Shown here piece by piece: positions 19,337 to 30,600 of a DNA stretch of 64,000 nucleotides (its first letter is position 1; every line of letters begins with the position of its first letter). Source of the DNA: Gemmatimonadota bacterium (GTDB lineage: Bacteria > JAAXHH01); NCBI GenBank assembly GCA_009841265.1, contig VXMB01000014.1, positions 417,490 through 481,489 on the forward strand, read 5' to 3'. The notes beneath the pieces were generated by a model that saw only the letters and a list, made by a program, of their open reading frames with translations, did not search any database and had not been told where the DNA came from. A program made the position numbers and the translations under genes.

Positions 19337-20260
19337 TTATATGCCCAGTTCGTCCAGGCTCTCCTGGTACACCGAGGCGGAAGCACGCAGCGCCGCCCGT
19401 TCGTCTTCCGAAAGTGCCAGTTCGATCACTTCCTCGATACCCTCGCTGCCCAGCTTCACGGGCACCCCCACGCAGACGTCCCGCAGTCCGTACTCGCCTT
19501 CCAGCATGACCGAGGCGGGCAGTACGCGGTTCTTGCCCTTCAGGACGGATTCCACCATCTGGACGACGGAGGCCGCCGGGGCGTAGTAGGCGCTGCCCGT
19601 CTTGAGGTAGTTGACGATCTCCGCGCCGCCGTCGCGGGTCCGCTGAACGATGCGGTCGATGGCTTCCCGGGACAGCAGCTCGGTGATGGGTATGCCGGAG
19701 ACCGTGGTGTACCGCGGGATGGGGACCATGGTGTCGCCGTGCCCGCCGAGAATGATCGCCTGCGTGTCTTCCATGGATACGCCGAGTTCCATGGCGACGA
19801 AGGAGCGGTAGCGGGCGCAGTCGAGCACGCCGGCCTGTCCGTAGACGCGCTTCCGCCCGTACCCCGATACCTTGAGGGCGACATAGGTCATGACGTCCAG
19901 CGGGTTGCTGACCATCAGGATCTGGGCATCCGGCGCGTACTTCACGATGTTTTCGGTTACGGACGTGATGATCTCCGCGTTCTTCTTCAACAGATCGAGC
20001 CGGTCCATGCCCGGCTTGCGGGCCAGGCCGGCGGTGACCACCACGAGGGCCGCGCCTTCCAGGGCCGCGAAATCGTTGGAGCCTTCGATCGCTGAATCAT
20101 AGCCCAGTACCGGCCCGGCTTCCATCATGTCCAGTCCCTTGCCCTGCGGGATGCCGTCCACCACGTCGATCAGGGCGATATCGCCAAGTTCCTTCTGCGC
20201 GGCGTACAGGGCAGCGGTCGCGCCCACGTTTCCCGCACCGACCATGCCGATCTTTACCAT
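19337..20260 (-). CDS. mdh: Malate dehydrogenase
   Basis: A 307-residue LDH-type malate dehydrogenase. The NAD motif is [11 protein letters not shown]. The ARKPGMDR active loop has the arginine that selects malate, not lactate, and GGHGDTMVP holds the catalytic His. The start at 20260 is chosen because the 12-nt upstream ATG lies inside the Shine-Dalgarno sequence (GGAGGAAC). It is transcribed with icd and obg. Confidence 0.93.
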   Translation of the reverse strand: MVKIGMVGAGNVGATAALYAAQKELGDIALIDVVDGIPQGKGLDMMEAGPVLGYDSAIEGSNDFAALEGAALVVVTAGLARKPGMDRLDLLKKNAEIITSVTENIVKYAPDAQILMVSNPLDVMTYVALKVSGYGRKRVYGQAGVLDCARYRSFVAMELGVSMEDTQAIILGGHGDTMVPIPRYTTVSGIPITELLSREAIDRIVQRTRDGGAEIVNYLKTGSAYYAPAASVVQMVESVLKGKNRVLPASVMLEGEYGLRDVCVGVPVKLGSEGIEEVIELALSEDERAALRASASVYQESLDELGI

Positions 20261-20303
20261 TTGTTCCTCCATGTATAAACGATGTCTCGAATGTCCTGCG
20301 ACT

Positions 20304-21479
20304 TTAGCGGGCCGGATCCATATCGATCAGCAGCGACGCGTCGATGGGATGGTAATGGTCCGCGGTTTCCATCAGGTCCCGCGCCGTGTTGTGCGGAAAG
20401 GAAAACACCTCCACGCGCGGGCCCAGTTCCTTGAGCAGCTGGATCAGCGACACGAAATCCCCGTCGCCGCTGGCCAGGATGACGACGTCGACCTTCTCGG
20501 CCATTCTGATCATGTCGATGGCCATCTCCATGTCCCAGTCGCCTTTCGCCGAGCCGTCGCTGCGCCTGCGGAGATCCTTCCGCTTCACCTCGTAGCTGAA
20601 CTGTTCCAGCATGGTGACGAATCCGCTCTGGTCCACCTCCGGGGTCTGGATCACGTAGGCGTAGGCCCGTATCAGCCGGCGATCGCTCACGGCGGCCTGC
20701 ATGAGCTTCTCGAAATCCACCCGCGCCGCCATGCCGTGCTGTTGCCGGGCGGCATACCACATGTTCTGCACATCGATGAAGAGGGCGACCCTTTCAGATT
20801 CCGCGCCGCTTTCTTCGCTGAACTGTTCGATTCGCCGCTGCATCTCCCTGACGCGGTCTTCCAGGATCCGATTCCGTTTTTCCAGGTCCGCGCCGTACCG
20901 CCGGGCTTCGATCAACGCCGGGTCGGTATCCTCCATTCCGCGCCCGTCCTCCATCGGGCGTGCGTCCTCCGGCCCGCCGTTCAGGACGGGATCGTCCCGC
21001 AGGTAGGGGGACGCCGTCTCCTCCGATACGCCGGATCGGGATTGAAAGGCCGGTATTCGGTTCAGGCGTTCGATCGCCGGTGCGTAAACCGCCTCGCGTT
21101 CGTCCAGCAACATGGCGAAGGTCATCCGTCCGCACTCCCGGGTATAGGCGTCGGTCCGGTCACTCAACAGGGAGTTGATGCCTTCGGGGGACGAACTACC
21201 GATCTGTTCGATCTCCCGTGAACTGGTCTGAACCAGGGTCCGGATGACCTGCGCGGCCGTGACTTCCCGCTCGAAGCAGTCCCCGGCGAGCTGCGCGGCG
21301 AGCGTGTGCATCGCCGTAGTCGCCAGGTCCCGCCCGTCCCGGACCAGTCCGCAGATGTGCAGCAGCTTGACGATCAGTTGACGGTCGAGGGCGAGTTCCA
21401 GGACCCGGGCAAGCCCCTTCTCGTCGATCCTGCTGAAAAGATGCCGGTAATCCGCCAGCGTGGTTTTCGAGTTCTCCAT
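20304..21479 (-). CDS. NYN-domain (LabA/DUF88-like) putative nuclease
   Basis: The start MENSKTT at 21479 gives 391 residues; the frame continues upstream only as antisense of the aminotransferase. The N-terminal 170 residues are helical and unassigned, followed by a Pro/Asp-rich linker and a coiled coil (EKRNRILEDRVREMQRRIEQ, about 205-225). The C-terminal NYN/PIN-like domain has the acidic residues of VALFIDVQNMW, GDWDMEMAIDM and ASGDGDFVSLI. Such domains are usually metal-dependent RNases. Its place in a housekeeping operon suggests an RNA-processing role, which is inference. Confidence 0.85.
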   Translation of the reverse strand: MENSKTTLADYRHLFSRIDEKGLARVLELALDRQLIVKLLHICGLVRDGRDLATTAMHTLAAQLAGDCFEREVTAAQVIRTLVQTSSREIEQIGSSSPEGINSLLSDRTDAYTRECGRMTFAMLLDEREAVYAPAIERLNRIPAFQSRSGVSEETASPYLRDDPVLNGGPEDARPMEDGRGMEDTDPALIEARRYGADLEKRNRILEDRVREMQRRIEQFSEESGAESERVALFIDVQNMWYAARQQHGMAARVDFEKLMQAAVSDRRLIRAYAYVIQTPEVDQSGFVTMLEQFSYEVKRKDLRRRSDGSAKGDWDMEMAIDMIRMAEKVDVVILASGDGDFVSLIQLLKELGPRVEVFSFPHNTARDLMETADHYHPIDASLLIDMDPAR

Positions 21480-21487
21480 GGTTCCGC

Positions 21488-21549
21488 CGTGCGTTCGACA
21501 GGTTGCCGCTGAGCTTCGCGTGCGTTCGACAGGTTGCCGTGGAGCTTCG
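21488..21549. repeat. Two tandem 31-bp repeats
   Basis: Copies at 21488-21518 and 21519-21549 differ at two adjacent bases. They sit between the aminotransferase stop and the NYN gene start and probably arose by local duplication. Confidence 0.85.
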
Positions 21550-21556
21550 CGGTCGG

Positions 21557-22768
21557 TCAACCCGCCAGGGACGACAACCCCTCCTCTACCCGGTCCATGC
21601 CCCTTTCGATCACGTCCAGGGTGGTTGCATAGGAAAACCTCAGGCATCCCTCGGACCCGAAGGCGGCGCCCGGCGCCGAAATCACCTGGTACGCCTCGAG
21701 CAGGTACATGGCGAGGTCCAGCGATCCTTCGATGGGGCTGCCGTCGGGCCGCGTTCGGCCCGAATACGCCGACAGGTCGGGAAACACGTAGAACGCGCCG
21801 CCGGGCGGGGCGCACGCCACGCCTTCCATGTTCTGCAGTCTTTCCATGATGTAGTTCCGTCGGCGATCGAACGCCCTGATCATGGGGGGCAGGAAGTCCT
21901 CGGGGCCGGTCAGCGCGGCAATGGCCGCGTGCTGGGTGATGGCGCTCGGATGTAAGACCGTCTGCCCCTGGAATTTCGAGACCAGATCCATTACCTCGGC
22001 GGGACCGGCGGCGTAACCCAGGCGCCACCCGGTCATGGCGTACGCCTTGGACAGTCCGTTGACCACCAGCGCCTGTTCCTTCATCTGCGGATGGAAGGCC
22101 GCGATGCTTATGTGTCGATGGCCGTCATACAGGATCTTCTCGTACAGTTCGTCCGTTATGACATATATCCCCGTATCCATGACCACTTCGGCGATGGCGG
22201 CGAGTTCGTCCCGCGCGTACACCATGCCCGTGGGATTGGAGGGTGAGTTGAGCAGGAGCGCCTTGGTCTTCGGCGTAATCGCGGACCGCAACTGGCCGGC
22301 CGTCACTTTGAAAGACGCGCCCGGACCCGTGTTCAGCACCACCGGAACGGCGCCCGCGAGCTTGACCATCTCGGGATAACTGACCCAGTAGGGCGCCGGG
22401 ACGAGGACCTCGTCGCCTTCGTCGCAGATCACGTAGAGCAGGTTGTACAGGGCGTGCTTGCCTCCGGAGGTCGTCGCGATCTGGTTCGGTGCGTATTCGA
22501 GCCCGTTGTCCCGGACCAGCTTGCGGCAGATCGCTTCCTTGAGGTCCAGGATGCCGGTCGCGGGCGTGTACCGGGTGATGTTGTCCCGGATCGCCGCCAT
22601 GCCGGCTTCCTTGATATGGTCCGGCGTGGGAAAGTCCGGTTCGCCCACGGCGAAGTTGAAAACCTCGACGCCTTCGCGTTTCATCGCGATGGCCCGCTCG
22701 TTGAGTACGGTGGTCGCGGAGGGTGCGATGCGATCCAGTTTTCGGGAAAGTGGACGAATAGCGGGCAT
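21557..22768 (-). CDS. PLP-dependent class I aminotransferase (aspartate aminotransferase-like)
   Basis: A 403-residue fold-type I aminotransferase of the Igamma/aspartate group. NSPSNPTG, DELYEKILYD and the PLP lysine in VNGLSKAYAMTGWRLGY are all intact, as is the C-terminal LRFSYA arginine that binds the substrate carboxylate. It most likely transaminates aspartate or aromatic/prephenate substrates. It is 47 bp downstream of coaD. Confidence 0.9.
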   Translation of the reverse strand: MPAIRPLSRKLDRIAPSATTVLNERAIAMKREGVEVFNFAVGEPDFPTPDHIKEAGMAAIRDNITRYTPATGILDLKEAICRKLVRDNGLEYAPNQIATTSGGKHALYNLLYVICDEGDEVLVPAPYWVSYPEMVKLAGAVPVVLNTGPGASFKVTAGQLRSAITPKTKALLLNSPSNPTGMVYARDELAAIAEVVMDTGIYVITDELYEKILYDGHRHISIAAFHPQMKEQALVVNGLSKAYAMTGWRLGYAAGPAEVMDLVSKFQGQTVLHPSAITQHAAIAALTGPEDFLPPMIRAFDRRRNYIMERLQNMEGVACAPPGGAFYVFPDLSAYSGRTRPDGSPIEGSLDLAMYLLEAYQVISAPGAAFGSEGCLRFSYATTLDVIERGMDRVEEGLSSLAG

Positions 22769-22815
22769 GAGAAGGGGCGGAGGGTGGAGTCGGGAAGTCC
22801 TTGAATAACCGGGGG

Positions 22816-23301
22816 TCAGCCGGTCGAGCCGCGCTTTTCAGACAGCGCCTTTAACACAGGAGGCGGGACCTGATGGCTTACGTCGCCACCGAAGCGGAAG
22901 ACCTCTTTCACGAGCGAAGAACTCACGTACACCGATGGTTCACCGGGAAAGAACGATACCGTGGTCACCGACGGGGCGAGGCGCCGGTTCATGAGCGCCA
23001 TCTGGGATTCCGTTTCCAGATCTCCCGCGGAACGAACGCCGCGGACGATCGCATGGGCGCCGAGCCTTCCGGCCAGTTCGACCGTCAGTCCGTCCGACGA
23101 CATCACCTCGACCCCCGTCCAGCCATCCACGGCCTGCCGGAAAAGATCCACGCGTTCCTCCACCGAAAACATCGGGTGCTTTTCCATATTGGTCGCAACG
23201 GCCACCACCACCCGGTCGAACACGGACAGCGCCTGTCTCAGCACATCCAGATGTCCGTTGGTTACAGGATCGAAAGTACCGGGATACACCGCAACTTTCA
23301 T
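22816..23301 (-). CDS. coaD: Phosphopantetheine adenylyltransferase
   Basis: This 161-residue enzyme makes dephospho-CoA. It has YPGTFDPVTNGHLD with the TNGH nucleotidyl-transfer motif, and SVYVSSSLVKEV near the C-terminus. The start overlaps the rsmD stop by 4 bp, a frequent rsmD-coaD arrangement. Confidence 0.95.
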   Translation of the reverse strand: MKVAVYPGTFDPVTNGHLDVLRQALSVFDRVVVAVATNMEKHPMFSVEERVDLFRQAVDGWTGVEVMSSDGLTVELAGRLGAHAIVRGVRSAGDLETESQMALMNRRLAPSVTTVSFFPGEPSVYVSSSLVKEVFRFGGDVSHQVPPPVLKALSEKRGSTG

Positions 23302-23954
23302 CGCCGGGTTCTCGATGAAGGAGGTGGAAGATCGATGGGCAGGACTTCCGTCGAGTTCATGGTTGTCGCCGGACCGTGCTGATCGGACCGAGGGTGTTGA
23401 TCGGACCGGTCGGGCTGAAAGAAAGACAGCGCCGTGTCGCCGGTTGTTCGTCTGCGCACCAGGTCGAGACCTTCGCAGGATTCCGGTTGATCGTCTTTGT
23501 GATGCTCCAGGACGAGCAGGCCGCCCGGAGACAACACGTTCCGTTCGCCGACGGTCCGGACGATTTCCCGCGCAACCGGATCGCCATAGGGCGGATCGGC
23601 GAGTATGATGTCCGCCTCGCAGGCATGGTCGGCGAGGTGATCGAGACCCCGAACGGCGTCTGTCATCCAGATCCTGCTGCTTCCGCGAAACCCACAGAGG
23701 GCGAGATTGTCTCTTATCGTTTGGACGGCGCGCCGGTCGCGGTCGACGAACAGGCAGCAGCGCGCGCCGCGGCTCAGCGCTTCAATACCCAGGCTTCCTG
23801 TGCCGGCGCACAGGTCCAGCACCGTACCATCTACGATTCGTGCCGACAGGATGTCGAACAGCGATCCGCGTACGCGGCTGCCGGTGGGACGGATGTCGCC
23901 GGTTACGGACTTCAGCCGACGGCCCCTGGCGATTCCTGTGCTGATTCGCAGCAT
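23298..23954 (-). CDS. rsmD: 16S rRNA (guanine966-N2)-methyltransferase
   Basis: ATG 23954 is preferred over TTG 23972 because GGAGG precedes it; the product has 218 residues. The SAM motif is VLDLCAGTGSLGIEALSRGA and the catalytic NPPY-type motif is ILADPPYG. The enzyme modifies G966 in the 30S subunit. It lies 181 bp downstream of comEA; the AT-rich gap between them shows no clear promoter. Confidence 0.93.
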   Translation of the reverse strand: MLRISTGIARGRRLKSVTGDIRPTGSRVRGSLFDILSARIVDGTVLDLCAGTGSLGIEALSRGARCCLFVDRDRRAVQTIRDNLALCGFRGSSRIWMTDAVRGLDHLADHACEADIILADPPYGDPVAREIVRTVGERNVLSPGGLLVLEHHKDDQPESCEGLDLVRRRTTGDTALSFFQPDRSDQHPRSDQHGPATTMNSTEVLPIDLPPPSSRTRR

Positions 23955-24135
23955 GATCCCCACCTCCGGCAATTACCGTTCGGACCACATCGAAAATAGA
24001 TTTTCAGGGGGTGCATGTCAATAAAAAAGGCCGTTTGGAAACCCCGGTTTTCCGGCTGTTTTCAGGGATTTCCGGCACACTGTCGCATGGCTTCCGACCA
24101 GGCGCGTCCAGACTCGTCCAGGCGCGACCGCCCAT

Positions 24136-24624
24136 TCACTTCAGCTTCACCAGGGGTCGTATCCGGCCGAGTTTAGCGGGACCGATCCCCTTCACTTCGA
24201 GCAGCTCCTCGACCCGCTCAAAAGGTCCGGACCGTGTCCGGTATTCGATGATCGCCTCCGCCAGTTTCGGACCGATCCCCGGCAGTTTCTGAAGTTCGGA
24301 CGCAGGGGCGGTGTTTACCGGTACCAGCAGATTGCCGTCGGCCGGGTGTCCCGAGTCCGGTCCGGTGGCCGGGCGTCCCGAATCTGCCGCCTCGATGGTC
24401 GAGCGTCCCGAGTCCGCCCTGGTGGACGGGAGGCGAGCGTTTGAATCGTCCACGTCAGCCGTGGCGGATGCCGTCTCGATGCCTGCGTTCAGCCGTCCAT
24501 GCGCCGAAGCAGGTCCCAGATCGGGCAGGAAGTCCGAGTTATACTGTTTCACCAGCAGAATAACGGCGCCGGCCAGCATGCTGACTGCGACGAAGATGAC
24601 GGCCTGTATCTCCCCTCTTGTCAT
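24136..24624 (-). CDS. comEA: ComEA-like helix-hairpin-helix DNA-binding protein
   Basis: A 162-residue membrane-anchored protein. A single N-terminal membrane helix (about residues 8-25) is followed by a long Ser/Asp/Pro-rich linker with repeated DSGRP/DSGHP units (about 65-100), then two HhH motifs: ELQKLPGIGPKLAEAI and LLEVKGIGPAKLGRI. ComEA binds incoming DNA in the periplasm during transformation. ATG 24624 follows GAGGG. It is only 18 bp after the sprA stop, so the two are likely cotranscribed, which is unusual. Confidence 0.85.
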   Translation of the reverse strand: MTRGEIQAVIFVAVSMLAGAVILLVKQYNSDFLPDLGPASAHGRLNAGIETASATADVDDSNARLPSTRADSGRSTIEAADSGRPATGPDSGHPADGNLLVPVNTAPASELQKLPGIGPKLAEAIIEYRTRSGPFERVEELLEVKGIGPAKLGRIRPLVKLK

Positions 24625-24642
24625 ACTCACCCTCGGAACAAA

Positions 24643-27600
24643 TCAGTTGAAGACGAACTCGGTCCACAGCCCGCCGCCTCGGCGAAGCCGCTTCTGCTGG
24701 GTGATCACGTTCAACGTATTCGTCAGCTCAAGCGTCACGCCACCGCGGACGTACCTGCTGAACCGGTAGTCCGTCGTGACCGAGAACCGGTTCTGATTCT
24801 GGCCGTTGTTGGCCTGGAAATCGCCGCCTATCCGGGAGATCAGCGTCCTGTTGGAGTTCCGGGTGAATTGCAGCCGAGCATTGATGTCCCCGCTCGTTCT
24901 CCTCCCGAAGATCCGGACACCGGGCCTGAGCCGGTAGTCTACGGCGACGGTTATTGACCTGGTTTGCAGTTTCTGATCGGTCGCGTTCCGCCCGAACTGG
25001 GTCAGTCCGTCCGACGTGGTGAAATTGCCTCTCAACACCAGGCCCGCGTTCAGGTCGAAGACGAAACCGAATAGTGGAGACAGGGTCGTCGTGGTCGTCC
25101 GGGTGATGGCGGATTCGCCGGGGTCCGAATCACCCGTCGCGGCGCCCTGCGCGACCGCCAGGTCCTGTTGCTTCAGGTCGGTACTCTTGACGTTGCGTCT
25201 CGAGAAACCGCTGGACAGTTCGATCCGGCGAAACAGACGGCCGAATTCGCCCATGCTCCTGGGATTGGGACTCCAGCGCAAGTTCATTTCCGGCCACGTG
25301 GTGTTGCGCTGCTTCCGGTTCAGGTTCGTGGACCGGTTATGGGTCGATACCCAGGTGGGCCTGATGGAAAAGGACGCTCCGAGGAAATTGATCCCCGTTC
25401 CGACGTTGAAGGACGACCGGTTCGCTTCCGATTCCTGGTTCCGTTGGATGCCGGTAACCCCGACGCCGGTCCCCAGGGTATCGAACGGTACGGAAAAATA
25501 GTCCGACAAGCCCATGCGCTCCCGAAGGGTCGGGCGGGAGACCGCGTTGAAGAAGTTCTGATTGCGGCTGACCGTGAAATTCAGCGTGACCGGCGAGAGA
25601 TTGCTCAAGACGGTGACAAAACGGTCCGCCAGGTTACGCCTGAACCATCCGGAGTCTCCCGGTTCCGATCTACTGGAAGTTCTCCCGAAAACGTTCGATA
25701 CCATCCTGGCCATGTTGACGTTGGTACGCACGCCTTGCTGGTTGTTGAACGAGATGGTCCGCGCTTCCGGAGAAGCGCCGACAAGCTGAAGCTGTGGATT
25801 CCGGTTCTCCGCATATGACGTGGTAAAGTTGTAGGAAGGCCTGAACCAGGTGGTGATCTCGGGGCGGTAGTCTAGACCCAGGTTCTGGCGGAAGCTGGTT
25901 TCAGGTCCGAATTCCAGGCTGGTAAAGGACACGGTGGAATCGGCCTTCATGTCGTTGGATACGGCAAGGTTGTAATTCATCCTCAGGGATCTGAAAGGTT
26001 CCATGATCGCCCGTATATTCCTGTTCAGGTACCGGGTGAAGCGTTCGCTCCGGTCCATAATGGCCGAAGGGGTCTCACTGGTATCTCCAATTTCGACGGT
26101 CCGACCCGGCCTGTTAAGATAGATCCGCCTGTCTCGGTTGATCTCCGAGAACAATTCCAGTCGAACGGGGAGCGGGTTGAACGTCAGTCCTGAAATGAAA
26201 TCCGGCAGCGGCATCCAGCCGAGAATCGGCCACTGGATTCTCGAACGAGGGGTCAGGTTGTATTGCAGCCGGGCCCGGTAGGCCCCGGTGGTATCGATTC
26301 TGGAAACGGAGTGCCGGAAATAGTTGGTCGACGTGTAGTCGAACCGGAGGCGCTCCACGGTCCAGGCGACGAAGGGATTCGTGGAACCGATCCGCTTGGA
26401 GATTGAAGTCGAGAAGGACCGGTCGGTGTTCTCCGTGCGCTGAGCTTCGCGCTGTTCGCTGTTCAGCAGGACGATGTCGGAGCCGACCTGCAACCGGGGC
26501 AGCCTGAGGTCGTTCCTCCAGCGAAGGCGCACCGGAACGGACAGCCCCCAGTCTTCCGGCAGCATGTTTCCCAGGTTCAACAGGGTGGAGAAGTTCATCA
26601 CGGTGGTCCTGCTCCCCGCTTCTTCACCGCCTATCCGGCGGAAGTGGCTGCCCACGCTTCTGACGGTCCCGAACAGCGAGAATACGTCGGCGAAATCGGC
26701 GTCTATCTTCAAGCGGCCGGCCAGGCCCCGATCGCGCCTGACGTCACCGGCCCTCAGTTCGTCCAGCCACAGTTCGCCGCCCTCAAGTTCAGTATCGTAA
26801 GGGTTGTAGATCCCGACCGTGATATGGCGGACCCGGGCAAGCGCGGGTGCTCCGAGTACCCTGTACTGCCGGTTCCCTTCCAACTCGGCAATGGCCACCG
26901 TGCGCCCCGTGCCCGGCGGACCCTCCTTGAAACGCACGGGACGTTCCTTCCCGTCGCTCAGCATGACCGAATAGGTGGTATCCGCCGTCGTCGCCGTCAC
27001 CCGCGCGGCTTCAGTTTCGCTTTTCAGATTCGTCAGGTCGTCGAAAACGACCCTGAGATGATTCGCATCGTCCCAACCCGGGACCACGCGGGTCCTGTAT
27101 TCGTAATAGTCAAATTCACCGCTGCCGAATCGTATAAAAAACTCGGGCGACCGGTCGCCTTCGAAATGATCCGAGCCGTGGATGTACAGTCTCAGGGTGT
27201 TGTACAACGTATAGTCCTGGAAGGAGAACAGCGTACGGTAAGCCTGGGCGCTGTGGTGAGGCTGCAGGTTGGTATAGGTGAGGATCAGCGACTGCTCCTT
27301 GATCTGCAGGCCGGTTACCCGATCGTACTCGATGATCGCGCCGGGTGGCGTAGTGTATTCCCCAGGGTTGTCGTAGGTATTCTTCACGGCCACATCGAAA
27401 GTCTCCTCGTATTCCGCCAGCTTTTCGGCCGGTACCGGGAAACCGCTGGAATCGGTGATGGCCCCCTGAAAGTCCTCCTGCCACTGGTTGCCCACGATGT
27501 TGATGGAGGCGATGCGCATTTTTACCTGTTCGTTGACCATCGTGATCCAGAGCCGGGCCGTTTCGATCCGGTCGAACCTCGGCATGCCCACCGAACCGTC

Positions 27601-30600
27601 GTAGGCCCGGTTCGACGTTGCGAACCCCTCCATCATCGATACCACGTCCGCACTGTCCTGCCCACCGGTGTCGTCCTCCGACGGATCCTGGCCGGCCGGA
27701 TCGGCGCCGGACAGTCCGATGTCCAACGGAATGCGGTACAGGCGCCAGCTGTCCGGGTTCTCCCAGTTGGATCGCTCCCGGTCGCCGCCGGCTACGAACA
27801 TCGTGTCTTCGTGGTCCGGACTCAGGTTCACGGCGAATTTGAAGTAATCGTTTTGAACATCGAGGAATCCGGAGTAGTCGAGGTCTTCGGTATCGGGACG
27901 CCGGTTCTGGTCCGGATCGCTGGCATTGACTTCCGGTCCATTGATCCTGCTGTAGTCGACCTGGTCGACCGGCACGTTGCCGCCCTGCGTGCCTTCGAAG
28001 GCGAAGTTGTCCCCGTGCGGGTCCGGGTTGGTGACCGGGTCGAAACCGGTCTCGTCCTCGTCCCGCAGGCCGTCCAGGCCAATATCTTCCTCCGGCTCCA
28101 GGAGATTGTTTCCGAAACCGTCGCTACGGTCGTCTTCCGTATCCAGCCGCCCGTCGTCGTTGACGTCCTCGCTGATCACGCCGAGGTCGATGTGCAGTTC
28201 GCCCCGGTTTCCATTCACCCACAACTCGATGAACCGGCTGCGCGTCTGGTCGACGTAGCTTCCGGACAGGGGATGCATCAACCCGGCCCAACGGTTCAGC
28301 ACGTCATCCGGTCCGGCTGGCTGCCCCGGCGCGTTGAAGGAAGAATCCGCGTGAATACCGCCCCAGCGCAAGTCGGGTTCCGTGGGATCGAATTCCATGA
28401 TCAGCACGTGCTGCAGCTGGTCGCGGCCCGTGACCTCGCGTGTCGGATAGATCTGGCGGACGTCGACCTGCTCCAGGGGATTGTACCAGATCATTCGGCC
28501 CCGCTGGCCGTGCGTATGCTGATCGGGCGGACTGGCCGGCCGCCAGCCGCTGCGGCGCACGCCCAGGTCGGTTTCCTCCTTGCTTCCCTCGAAGTCGTCG
28601 ATGAACCCGTCGCCCAGGATATTTGGGTTGGGCACGCTCTGGGCCAGTTCGGCCTCGATAATCAGCGAGGACGCCTCGTCCCCGAGGTCCGCTGGGGAAA
28701 TGAAGTCCATGAAAGAAGTCATAAAGTCCGGTTCGAATTCCAGGCGCGTATCGATCCCCCACATCATGTAGCGCCCGGTTTCGCGGCCGATCCGGGATTT
28801 CTGTTCCAGGGACTTGTCGGACCGGTACAACAGGGTGCCCTTGATCCAGGACCGTTCGCTGAACTGGTATTCGCCCTGCAACCCGAGCAGGGTGTTCGAC
28901 ACGGGCTTGAAGAACGGGGCGAACTGAAACTGGACGGTTACGTCGGCATCCGGGGTCAGGGCTTCCTCATTCGTGAAACGGATCTGCCCGACCTCGTACA
29001 GTATGATGTAGTCCGTTCCCCGCTGCAGTTGCTGGCCGTTCAACCGGACGATCTCGCTCCCCTCGATGATGTTAGTCCGCCCGAGCGCATACTGGGACAG
29101 CTGGTTCCGGTACTCGACTTCCAGGAAGTACTTGTGCAGCCTGCTGTGCTCGCTGATGATCTGTTCGTTCGACAGGTTGTATATCCCGGGCGTTTCGTCA
29201 GGAAGGCCTTCGTCCTGGGTATCCGGATAGGCCAGCTGTCCGGCAGAGTTCCGGGTCAGCATCGGCGCGAAGGGATACTGGTCGGGGAAGATCAGTTCGC
29301 CCCGCTCGAAATTGATCAGCGAGTAGTCGATATCGACACGCCGGTCGGGCTCTGAGTGGGCGTCCACTCCCCTTCGGTCGAGCCCCAGCAGCTGGACGTA
29401 GGGCGTCCCGTTCTCGTCGATCTCACTGTGTTCGCCTTCGGACTCGATGCGGTAGATCCTCAGGTCGAAGTTATTCGGATCGATATCCGTCTGGCCCAGG
29501 TAGTACACGTTTCGCCACTCGTACTGCCAGGTCCCCCACTCGGCGGGGTCGTCCTGCACATCGGGAGGCCTTTCCTGCTGCCGCTTGAGCAGGCGAAGCA
29601 GCGGGACGTCGCCGTCGAGACGGCCGTACTTTCTGACTTCTCCGTCCAGGCTCACGGTCTCGTAGTACACCGCGAGCATGTCGTCTTCCTGGAGGGGGGT
29701 ATTGAGCGCGATGTAGCCGAATTGCTCGTTTACGTAGAACTCGTCGGACTCCAGGAACCTGAACTTTCCTTCAATGAATTCACCCTCCTCGGAACCCTGG
29801 ATGAGCACGCCCTCGGCGTCGTACACCGGGGGCTCCGGGAAGGCGCTGGCATTGACCAGCCTGGCCTGGTTGGTGAGGGTAACCTGTCCCGACACGTAGA
29901 CCTGGATCAACCGGACCGAGTCCTCTGCCGCGATGTGGGAACCGTTTACGTCCCTGCGCGAGAAGTTTCGGCGGTACCGTTCGTCGATGAAATAGTAGGT
30001 CCTGCGCCTGAAGTCGAGGTCCCTGATCGTCCGGCTGGAACCCTGCGAGCCCGCCTGGAACGTGGCCGATTCGCCTTCCCCCTTCTCCTGGCTGGCGATC
30101 GCGGTCAGGTAGAAACCGCCGAGTTGGCCCGTCGTTTTGATCCCGAACAGTCCGGTGTGCTGTTGCGTGTAGCCGGTGAACTCCGAGTTCTTCAGTTCGA
30201 GGGAAACGTTGCCCGCCTCGAAGCTCTTCAGGATGCCGTTTCCTTCCCGTCCGTCGTCGAAGACATCCTGGTAGCGGATGGCGAGGTTGTTGTCGAGATC
30301 GGTGAACGCTTCGCTGTTCTGCTTGATGTTGACCTCGATCTTCTCGCCGATGTTCCCCGTAACGGTAAATTCCTGGTTTTGCTTCATGGACACGTTGGGC
30401 GCGCGGGAAAAACGGTTGGTCGCCGTGCTCGCGCTGCCTTCGGTCCATTCGCTGGCCATGTCCATCTCGATGCGCTGGTTTCCGAGAATACGGATTACGG
30501 GCGACCCGCCGCCGAGAAAAGTAGGCAGGTTCACCGGCACATCAAGGGTCAGCAGGCCTTCCTCTCTGAGTCGCGTTTCGGTGTCGAAAACGTAGGACAG

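Noticed and set aside
21480..22028. N-terminal extension of the NYN protein
   Set aside because: It lies in another frame of the aminotransferase gene and has no family similarity.
26644..29355. A 903-codon plus-strand open frame
   Set aside because: It is the antisense shadow of sprA in GC-rich DNA and its translation has no protein-like motifs.
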